Assembly: GCF_000223375.1 (NCBI RefSeq)
Contig: NC_017384.1
Span: 2,358,501 to 2,422,500 of the forward strand
Length of the DNA: 64,000 nt
Source: Ketogulonicigenium vulgare WSH-001
GTDB taxonomy: Bacteria > Pseudomonadota > Alphaproteobacteria > Rhodobacterales > Rhodobacteraceae
Direction of reading: 5' to 3'
Shown here: piece after piece, positions 58,080 to 64,000 of the stretch
How positions within the stretch are numbered: position 1 is the first letter of the stretch
How the letters are laid out: the number at the start of each line of letters is the position of its first letter
Notes under the pieces: model-generated
What the model was told of the DNA's origin: nothing
Seen by the model: the letters and a program-made list of their open reading frames with translations, nothing else
Database searches by the model: none
Translations under genes and position numbers: made by a program

Positions 58080-59753
58080 ATGGCCAAGACGCAGTCGCAG
58101 ACCAGTCCCGTTGTCATTCTGGCAGCGGCGGGGCTGTTGGTCGTGGTGGCCGTGCCTTTCCTGTTCATCCTGCTGCAAGCGGTCTATCCGCAACTGGGGC
58201 GCGGCTCGCTGGCTGCGCCTTTTAGCGCGCTTGCGGCGGCTTTTGCAGATCCGAAACTGATCGGCATGACCGGCAATACGCTGTTGCTGGGGGTGGCGGT
58301 CGCACTGCTTTCTGCGCTGGTTGCCGTGCCGCTGGCGGTGATGCGCGCGCTGTTTCGCGTGCCGGGGGCGCTGCTGTGGGATGTATTATTCCTGATCCCC
58401 TTTATGATCCCGCCCTATATCGCGACGCTGGGCTGGATCATGACGCTGCAACCGCGCGGCTATCTGTATCAGCTGCTGGGCTTTGATCTGGCGGGGTTTT
58501 TGTTCTCGGTTCCCGGCATTGTTTTCGTGATGATGCTGAACGCTTTTCCGGTGATCTATTTTGCCGTCTCGCGCACGGTCGAGGCGGTAGGCGCGCGTTA
58601 CGCCGATGTCGGCCGTGTGTTTGGCGCGACGCCGCTGCGCGCGTTTTGGCGGATCACATTGCCGCTGTCGACGCCCGGGCTTGCCGCCAGCCTGCTGTTG
58701 GTCTTTTCCATGGCGATTGAGGAATATGGCACCCCCGCCGCGCTGGGGCGTCGCGCCGGATTCGACGTGCTGGTGACGGCAATTGACTTGCGCGTTTCGG
58801 ACTGGCCGATTGACCTGCCGGGGGCTGCGATCCTGTCACTGGTGCTGGTCGCGCTGTCGTTTGGCGCCTTCTTGCTGCAACGCTGGATTCTGACGCGCAA
58901 GAATTGGCAGACCACCACCGGCAAACCGCAAGGCGGCGCGAAAAGGGCGCTGGGGCCGTGGACTGTTCCGGTCGTTGCGCTGTTCGCGCTTGTCGGCTTT
59001 GTCGCCACGATCCTGCCGCTGCTGGCCATTCTGGCGACGGCCCTGAGCCGCACGATCTCGGGCGGGCTGGCGTGGCAGAATATGGGGCTCAACAATTTTG
59101 CGGCGATCCTGACGGATAGCACCGGCGCGCTGCGCGCCCTTGGCACCAGCCTGACGCTGGGCGTGGCGACCGCGCTATTTGCGGGGCTGCTGGGGGCGGT
59201 CTCGGCCTATGCGGTGGTGAAATCGCGGGCCAGGGGCAGGGGGCTGCTGGATGTGTTGACGATCCTGCCATCGGCCTTGCCGGGAATCGTGGTGGCGGTC
59301 GGGCTGATCCTGGCGTGGAACCAGCCTTGGCTGCCGATGACGCCCTATAACACTGTTTTCATACTGCTTTTGGCCTATTGCTGCATCCTGCTGCCGCAGC
59401 CGGTGCGTTATGCGACGGCCGCCTTCCATCAGGTGGGCGACAACCTCGAGGCCGCGGCCCGCGTTTTTGGCGCCCGTCCCATGGTGGCGTTCCGGCGCAT
59501 CCTGCTGCCGCTGATCGCGCCCAGCCTGCTGGCGTCGATGCTGCTTGTCTTTGCGGTGGCAACGCGCGAACTTGTGGCCTCGGTCGTGGTGGCGCCGGTC
59601 GGCGTGCGCACCATTTCGACCTATATCTGGCGGCAATTCGAACAAGGCTCGGTGGGTTTGGGCATGGCAATGGCCTTTGTAACGATCATCATCACCACAG
59701 CACTGCCGCTGATCGTGCTGTCGCTGATGGGGCGGCGGGGGAACCTGTTGTGA
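58080..59753 (+). CDS. Two-domain ABC permease of the ferric/phosphonate type
   Basis: 557 residues with about twelve transmembrane segments in two homologous halves (about 10-275 and 295-555). Each half has an EAA loop, VEAVGARYADVGRVFGATPLRAFWRITLPL and LEAAARVFGARPMVAFRRILLPL, contacting the ATPase. The fused arrangement, one permease chain with two halves, is the FbpB type. It starts 25 bases after the solute-binding protein. The stop overlaps the phosphodiesterase start (GTGA). Confidence 0.92.
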   Translation: MAKTQSQTSPVVILAAAGLLVVVAVPFLFILLQAVYPQLGRGSLAAPFSALAAAFADPKLIGMTGNTLLLGVAVALLSALVAVPLAVMRALFRVPGALLWDVLFLIPFMIPPYIATLGWIMTLQPRGYLYQLLGFDLAGFLFSVPGIVFVMMLNAFPVIYFAVSRTVEAVGARYADVGRVFGATPLRAFWRITLPLSTPGLAASLLLVFSMAIEEYGTPAALGRRAGFDVLVTAIDLRVSDWPIDLPGAAILSLVLVALSFGAFLLQRWILTRKNWQTTTGKPQGGAKRALGPWTVPVVALFALVGFVATILPLLAILATALSRTISGGLAWQNMGLNNFAAILTDSTGALRALGTSLTLGVATALFAGLLGAVSAYAVVKSRARGRGLLDVLTILPSALPGIVVAVGLILAWNQPWLPMTPYNTVFILLLAYCCILLPQPVRYATAAFHQVGDNLEAAARVFGARPMVAFRRILLPLIAPSLLASMLLVFAVATRELVASVVVAPVGVRTISTYIWRQFEQGSVGLGMAMAFVTIIITTALPLIVLSLMGRRGNLL

Positions 59754-60499
59754 CGCTGATCGCGCAGCTGACCGATCTGCATCTGCGCGCGGATGGGGCC
59801 GATCCGTTCCATGATCCCTATCAGGCCACGCGCGACGCCTTTGCGGCGATCCGCGCGCTGGATGTGCAGCCCGATGCCATAGTGCTGACCGGCGATATCA
59901 ATGACCACAGCACCAGTGATTACGGCCCCGCGCTGGCGCTGCTGCACGCGGCGCCCGTGCCCGTGCTGCCGATGCCCGGAAATCACGACGACCCCGACGC
60001 CTTTCGCGCTGCATTCCAAAATTGGGCCGATTTCGCCCCCGATCATCTGAGCTTTACCGCGGATCTTGGTGATCTGCATCTGATCACGCTGGAAACGACG
60101 CTGCCAAACGGCCTGCCGGGGCTAGAGGCGCGCCATCTTGCGTGGCTAGATGCGCAACTGCGCGCCGCGTCAAAACCGGTGCTGCTGGCGCTGCACCACC
60201 CGCCATTCCCCACCGGCCTGCCGCATCTGGAGCGGCATGGGTTTGCGGGGCGGGCGGTGCTGGCGGATATGCTACAAACGGGCCAGATCGTGCGGCTCAT
60301 CGCAGGTCACAGCCATCGCGCCATCAGCGCCCTGTGGCAGGGCGTGTCGTGCAGTACCGCACCAGCCATTGGGCATGGGTTGGGGCTGTCGTTTTCGGGC
60401 GCGGCACCGCACCGGCCAATGGCAACGACGCCAAGGTTAGAGCTGCACCACTGGCAAGGCGCGCAGATGATCAGCCATACGGTTTCACTGCCACGATGA
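59750..60499 (+). CDS. Metallophosphoesterase/phosphodiesterase coupled to the ABC importer
   Basis: 249 residues starting at the GTG at 59750, four bases inside the permease gene. It has a full class-III metallophosphatase motif set: LTDLHL (DxH, residues 7-12), LTGDIND (GD), MPGNHDD (GNHD), LALHHPP (H) and GHSHR (GHxH). The fold resembles GpdQ-type glycerophosphodiesterases and cyclic-nucleotide phosphodiesterases, and no signal peptide is present, so it acts in the cytosol on what the ABC system brings in. A phosphodiester substrate is inferred. Confidence 0.88.
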   Translation: MTLIAQLTDLHLRADGADPFHDPYQATRDAFAAIRALDVQPDAIVLTGDINDHSTSDYGPALALLHAAPVPVLPMPGNHDDPDAFRAAFQNWADFAPDHLSFTADLGDLHLITLETTLPNGLPGLEARHLAWLDAQLRAASKPVLLALHHPPFPTGLPHLERHGFAGRAVLADMLQTGQIVRLIAGHSHRAISALWQGVSCSTAPAIGHGLGLSFSGAAPHRPMATTPRLELHHWQGAQMISHTVSLPR

Positions 60500-60507
60500 A
60501 ATCAGAC

Positions 60508-60583
60508 TGGTGACCCCGGGTGGATTCGAACCACCGACCTACCGCTTAGGAGGCGGTCGCTCTATCCCCTGAGCTACGGGGCC
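60508..60583 (-). tRNA. tRNA-Arg with anticodon CCU
   Basis: On the minus strand GGCCCCG pairs with CGGGGTC, the anticodon stem ACCGC/GCGGT encloses CTCCTAA, giving anticodon CCU for AGG codons, and the T arm has GGTTCGAATCC. The discriminator is A and CCA is encoded. The 76 bases end at 60508. It lies between the phosphodiesterase gene and the LacI gene. Confidence 0.95.
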
Positions 60584-60682
60584 GTCCAGCACCCTCCCTT
60601 GTCCTCATTTTCAGGCAAAGGTCAATTGCTGCCCCAAATTCGGTATGCAGCGGTCTATGAAAACAGCGGGCTAGGCGCTAAT

Positions 60683-60696
60683 GTCATTCGAATGAC
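60683..60696. promoter_or_regulatory. Perfect 14-bp palindrome, probable LacI-regulator operator
   Basis: GTCATTCGAATGAC is a perfect palindrome with a central CG typical of LacI-family operators; it lies 18 bases before the regulator's start codon. It may mediate autoregulation. Confidence 0.55.
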
Positions 60697-60714
60697 GAAG
60701 CCCGAGGATCTAAC

Positions 60715-61743
60715 GTGACACGACCGCGCCAGCGACTACTGACTCTGCGTGATGTTTCTGAAGCCTCGGGCGTCAGCGAAATGACCGTCAGCCGCGTGCT
60801 GCGCGGCAAGGGCGACGTATCCGAGGCCACGCGCCTGAAAGTGCAGGAGGCCGCCCGCCGCCTTGGCTATGTGCCCAACAAGATCGCAGGCGCGCTGGCG
60901 TCGCAGCGCGTCAATCTGGTCGCGGTGGTGATCCCGTCACTTGGAAACCTGGTGTTCCCCGAAGTGCTATCGGGCATTTCCGAGGCCCTGGACGGCACCG
61001 GCCTGCAGCCTGTCGTCGGTGTCACCGATTATTCGCCTGAAAAAGAGGAAAAAGTCCTGTTCGAGATGCTGTCATGGCGTCCCGCCGGTGTGATTATCGC
61101 GGGGCTCGAGCATACCGAGGCCAGCGTCGCCATGATGAAACGCGCTGGCATCCCCGTGGTCGAGGTGCTGGACGTGGATGGCGAGCCGGTTGATGCGATG
61201 GTTGGTATTTCCCAGCGCCGCGCGGGTCAAAAGATGGGCGATGCCATCGCCGCCGCCGGTTACAAGCGGATCGGCTTTGTCGGCACCGGGATGGAACATG
61301 ACCTGCGCGCCCGCAAACGTCTTGAGGGCTTTGAAACCGCGATTGCCGCGCATGGCCTGTCGATTGCGGATCGCACGATCTATGCCGGATCCTCCGCGCT
61401 GGCCAAGGGGCGCGAGGAAACCGTCCGCCTGCTGCAGCGGACGCCGGATCTCGATTTCATCTATTATGCCAATGACATGGTCGGCGCGGGCGGATTGCTG
61501 GAACTGATCGCGCGGGGTCGCGATATTCCGGGCGATATCGGTCTTGCCGGGTTCAACAATATTGAATTGCTGGATGGTCTGCCGCTGCGCCTTGCCACGA
61601 TGGACGCCTGCCGCCGCGAGGCGGGTCAAAAAGCGGCCGAGATTATCGCCGCGCGCCACATCGACCCGAAAATGGAAGGGGGCCAGCGCGTGACGCTGAC
61701 CCCCGTCTTGCAAAAGGGGCAGACCCTGCGGCCCGCCCGCTAA
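60715..61743 (+). CDS. LacI-family transcription regulator
   Basis: 342 residues from a GTG behind GAGGA. The N-terminal helix-turn-helix LRDVSEASGVSEMTVSRVLRGKGDVSEATRLKVQEAARRLGYVPN (residues 11-56) is a full LacI headpiece. The periplasmic-binding-like domain follows (NLVAVVIPSLGNLVFPEV onward). It resembles GntR-type gluconate regulators, but the effector is unknown. It lies divergent from the tRNA and upstream of the convergent dsbA-like gene; no obvious catabolic target is adjacent. Confidence 0.9.
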   Translation: MTRPRQRLLTLRDVSEASGVSEMTVSRVLRGKGDVSEATRLKVQEAARRLGYVPNKIAGALASQRVNLVAVVIPSLGNLVFPEVLSGISEALDGTGLQPVVGVTDYSPEKEEKVLFEMLSWRPAGVIIAGLEHTEASVAMMKRAGIPVVEVLDVDGEPVDAMVGISQRRAGQKMGDAIAAAGYKRIGFVGTGMEHDLRARKRLEGFETAIAAHGLSIADRTIYAGSSALAKGREETVRLLQRTPDLDFIYYANDMVGAGGLLELIARGRDIPGDIGLAGFNNIELLDGLPLRLATMDACRREAGQKAAEIIAARHIDPKMEGGQRVTLTPVLQKGQTLRPAR

Positions 61744-61747
61744 GGGT

Positions 61748-62395
61748 TTACTGGGCCTTCGCCAGCTCGGCGTCCAGAATGGCCGCCAGGTTCTCATAGC
61801 TCATATTGCCGTATTGCTGGCCGTTGATGAACAGCGTCGGCGTTGCGGTGACATTGTCACGCTCGGCATTTTCGGTGAACCAGCCGACCAGACCTTCGGC
61901 CAAGGCTTGGTCCGCCATGCAGGCGTCGATGGCGGCATCGCTCATGCCCGCCTCGCGGCCGATGGCGCGCAGGTTGTTGGCAATCTCGGCAGGGTCGCCG
62001 CTGCCGATCCAGCCTTGCTGGTTTTCATACAGCAGGTCGTTGATGCCAAAGAAACGGGTATTGTTGTCGCCGCAGCGCGCAATCATCGAGGCCCACAGAC
62101 CAAAGCGGTCGAAATACACTTCGCGGAACACGAAACGCACCTTGCCGGTGTCGATGTAGTTCTCTTTCAGCTGCTGATACTGGTTGTTGTGAAAGTTGGC
62201 GCAATGCGGGCAGGTGAAGGACGCGTATTCGATAAAGGTGATCGGCGCGTCCTCGGCACCGACGGCCATCTCGGTGATGGCAGGCGCGGCAGCCTCGGTC
62301 GTGGCGGCGGCGTCCTGTGCCATGGCAGTGCCTGCATAAAAGCTGCCTGCAAGTGCAATGGCGGCCGCGGTGGCGGCGTTACGGATGATGGTCAT
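61748..62395 (-). CDS. DsbA-like periplasmic thiol oxidoreductase
   Basis: 215 residues with a signal peptide (residues 1-26, AGTAMAQ). The thioredoxin-fold active site is ASFTCPHCANFH with Cys62 and Cys65, of the DsbA/ DsbG-like (BdbD) type, and TPTLFINGQQYG holds the cis-proline. It introduces disulfides into exported proteins. Start overlaps the DciA-like gene by four bases; mutY-DciA-dsbA is a known order in relatives. Confidence 0.9.
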   Translation of the reverse strand: MTIIRNAATAAAIALAGSFYAGTAMAQDAAATTEAAAPAITEMAVGAEDAPITFIEYASFTCPHCANFHNNQYQQLKENYIDTGKVRFVFREVYFDRFGLWASMIARCGDNNTRFFGINDLLYENQQGWIGSGDPAEIANNLRAIGREAGMSDAAIDACMADQALAEGLVGWFTENAERDNVTATPTLFINGQQYGNMSYENLAAILDAELAKAQ

Positions 62396-62958
62396 AGGTT
62401 CCCCTTGGGCTTGCCTTTTGATTTGACGAGAACATTGGCCGCAAGCGCCTCAAGCGCAAGTCGCAAACCCGTGTCCTGAACAGAATGTGTAATACCTGCA
62501 GCTGCGCGTTGAACTTCGGGTGATTTTGCGGGCGGGGCGAGGGGCGGCGCCGGTGAAAACGCGGCCTGACCCTCGGCAAAACCGGTGGCGGCGGTTTGGG
62601 TGATCAAAACCTTGGCGATGGCATTATAGCCATAGACGGCATTCACGCGCTGGCGGATCGCGTCGCGCTGCATATCCAGCATCGGGGCCTGCGCGCCGGT
62701 GGTCAGCAGCACCAGCGTCGCGCCAACGCCGCCACGGCCATAGTTGATCTTGACGGGCCGACAGGTCGCGGCCAGCGCGCTACCTACGGTTTCGGGCCAA
62801 TGCGTCAGCAGGCGGACGACGGCAAAGCCACGCTCTTCGCTGGCATTGCGGATCTGCGGCGCGACCAGCGCGCCGGTCAGTCGGAATTTGCTGCCTGATC
62901 TGGGTTTCATGGCGTGATAATACGGCCAAGACTGGCCTTTGGCCAAGGGATCTGTCAA
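62392..62958 (-). CDS. DUF721/DciA-family protein
   Basis: 188 residues: a basic N-terminal DciA domain (about 20-110; VVRLLTHWPETVGSALAATCRPVKINYGRGGVGATLVLLTTGAQAPML) and a low-complexity tail rich in Ala/Pro/Lys. DciA proteins help load the replicative helicase DnaB in bacteria without DnaC. It lies in a conserved stretch between mutY and the DsbA-like gene and is divergent from mutY. Assignment rests on domain shape and context. Confidence 0.75.
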   Translation of the reverse strand: MTDPLAKGQSWPYYHAMKPRSGSKFRLTGALVAPQIRNASEERGFAVVRLLTHWPETVGSALAATCRPVKINYGRGGVGATLVLLTTGAQAPMLDMQRDAIRQRVNAVYGYNAIAKVLITQTAATGFAEGQAAFSPAPPLAPPAKSPEVQRAAAGITHSVQDTGLRLALEALAANVLVKSKGKPKGNL

Positions 62959-63004
62959 AGAAATCCGCTAAATTCTATGCGTGCAGCGTAAAGGCAGGGG
63001 CCGA

Positions 63005-64000
63005 TTGTCCGTAAAAGACATGATCGTCGAATCCGACCAACTTCTGGACTGGTATGACCGCCATGCGCGGGTAATGCCCTGGCGCGTCTCGCCCGCTGAT
63101 CGCAAGGCGGGGGTGCGCCCGAACCCCTATCACGTCTGGATGTCCGAGGTGATGCTGCAACAGACCACCGTTGCCGCCGTGCGCGACTATCATGTGAAAT
63201 TCACCACCCTTTGGCCAACCGTGCAGGATCTGGCCGCCGCGCCCGACAGCGATGTGATGGAGGCTTGGGCCGGTCTGGGATATTACGCCCGCGCCCGCAA
63301 CCTGCTCAAATGCGCCCGCGCCGTGGTCGCCGATCACGGCGGGGTCTTTCCGCAGACGCTAGAGGGGCTTTTGGCGCTGCCGGGCGTTGGCCCCTATACG
63401 GCGGCGGCGGTGGCGGCGATTGCCTATGACGTCCCCGCAACCGTGGTCGATGGCAATGTCGAGCGGGTCATGTCCCGCCTGTTCAATGTTGAGACTCCGC
63501 TGCCCAAGGCGAAACCCGAACTGACCGTACATGCCGCCCGCCTGACGCCCGACACCCGCCCCGGTGATTACGCGCAGGCGGTGATGGATTTGGGCGCGAC
63601 GATCTGCACCCCCAAAAGCCCGGCTTGCGTCATTTGCCCGCTGACCGCTGGCTGTCTTGCCCGCGCCGCTGGCACGGCCGCCACGCTGCCGCGCAAACTG
63701 CCGAAAAAGCCGCAGCCGCTGCGCCGTGGCACCGCCTATATCGCGCGCCGCGCCGATGGCGCCTATCTGCTAGAGCGTCGCCCGGACAAAGGCCTGCTGG
63801 GCGGTATGCTCGGATGGCCGGGGGGTGAATGGGCCGTGGATAAACCCGCCGCCGCGCCGCCTCTGGCTGCTGATTGGCAGGTCGCGCCTGACCCCGCGCT
63901 GCATACGTTCACGCATTTCCATTTGGAACTGACGGTTTGTTATGCGCATGTCGGGCAGGGCGCGAATCCTGAAAGTGGCAGTTTCATCGCGCTCGATCCC
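63005..64000 (+). CDS. mutY: Adenine DNA glycosylase MutY, cut by the window edge
   Basis: 332 residues are visible. MutY removes adenine paired with 8-oxoguanine. Features: MSEVMLQQTTVAAVRDYHVKF with the catalytic Glu, the helix-hairpin-helix LPGVGPYTAAAVAAIAYDVPATVVDGNVERVM with the catalytic Asp, and the 4Fe-4S cysteines CTPKSPACVICPLTAGC (Cx6CxxCx5C). The C-terminal NUDIX-like domain that recognises 8-oxoG begins near RRGTAYIARRADGAYLLERRP and is incomplete. Start: the TTG at 63005 behind AGGGG is preferred; an ATG at 63020 is possible. Divergent from the DciA-like gene. Confidence 0.93.
   Translation, partial: MSVKDMIVESDQLLDWYDRHARVMPWRVSPADRKAGVRPNPYHVWMSEVMLQQTTVAAVRDYHVKFTTLWPTVQDLAAAPDSDVMEAWAGLGYYARARNLLKCARAVVADHGGVFPQTLEGLLALPGVGPYTAAAVAAIAYDVPATVVDGNVERVMSRLFNVETPLPKAKPELTVHAARLTPDTRPGDYAQAVMDLGATICTPKSPACVICPLTAGCLARAAGTAATLPRKLPKKPQPLRRGTAYIARRADGAYLLERRPDKGLLGGMLGWPGGEWAVDKPAAAPPLAADWQVAPDPALHTFTHFHLELTVCYAHVGQGANPESGSFIALDP

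Noticed and set aside
60508..60714. Genomic island inserted at tRNA-Arg
   Set aside because: No direct repeat of the tRNA end, no integrase and ordinary neighbouring genes.

Overview
This window (about 62% G+C by eye) looks like a chromosomal segment of an alphaproteobacterium of the Rhodobacteraceae/Rhodobacterales type. The supporting signs are the gene block rho-mnmE-mnmG-rsmG-parA-parB facing maf-aroE-coaE-dnaQ, the redox pair RegB/RegA close to ahcY, the petP-petR regulator pair, and the neighbourhoods hrcA-grpE, addAB-trxA, aminotransferase-ftsK-lolA and mutY-DciA-dsbA. The genus cannot be fixed from the sequence alone. No prophage, insertion sequence or CRISPR array was seen, and the window is almost wholly coding.

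Layout. 1-2744: a partial gene at the left edge, a sulfotransferase-like protein, an unusual class-IV aminotransferase and a ribokinase-family sugar kinase, all leftward. 2877-5514: mutS, interrupted by one extra base. 5543-9777: grpE-hrcA leftward, then rph-rdgB-hemW rightward. 9774-16500: the leftward operon rho-mnmE-mnmG-rsmG-parA-parB, with two parS-like palindromes inside the starts of mnmG and rsmG. 16501-16966: an AT-rich gene-free stretch with five DnaA-box-like 9-mers, read here as the chromosomal origin; the flanking operons run away from it on both sides. 16967-22202: maf-aroE-coaE-dnaQ, secB-fxsA, a Tim44-like protein and an Smr-domain protein. 22199-26144: a deoxyribosyltransferase-like protein, hslU-hslV, a nucleoside hydrolase and thioredoxin. 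26181-32915: addA-addB-tsaE. 32964-38870: a membrane-anchored PAS protein without a kinase domain, regB/regA, an HD hydrolase and ahcY. 39176-42693: a TonB-dependent receptor, a DUF2853 protein and a DMT permease. 42729-45256: ilvE, petP-petR and a small unknown gene. 45253-55928: a ubiquinone hydroxylase, amidase, aminotransferase, ftsK, lolA, a lytic transglycosylase, hspQ, a free-methionine-sulfoxide reductase and an SDR protein. 55998-60499: a complete ferric-type ABC importer ending in a translationally coupled phosphodiesterase. 60508-64000: tRNA-Arg(CCU), a LacI regulator, a DsbA-like protein, a DciA-like protein and the start of mutY.

Much of the window is housekeeping: chromosome replication and segregation (oriC, parAB/parS, ftsK, DciA), DNA repair (mutS, addAB, mutY), protein quality control (hrcA/grpE, hslUV, hspQ, secB, lolA, dsbA), tRNA modification (mnmE, mnmG, tsaE, rph) and redox control (regBA, petPR, trxA). 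The observations most worth a second look are the frameshifted mutS, the origin/parS arrangement, the palindromes between regB and regA, a perfect TTAA-N7-TTAA (CtrA-type) site before the PAS gene, the aminotransferase lacking the usual PLP-contacting glutamate, the orphan TonB receptor with a 16-bp palindrome, and the ABC-phosphodiesterase operon. I did not find a clearly new multi-gene system; the ABC-phosphodiesterase operon and the CtrA-site/PAS gene are the best leads.
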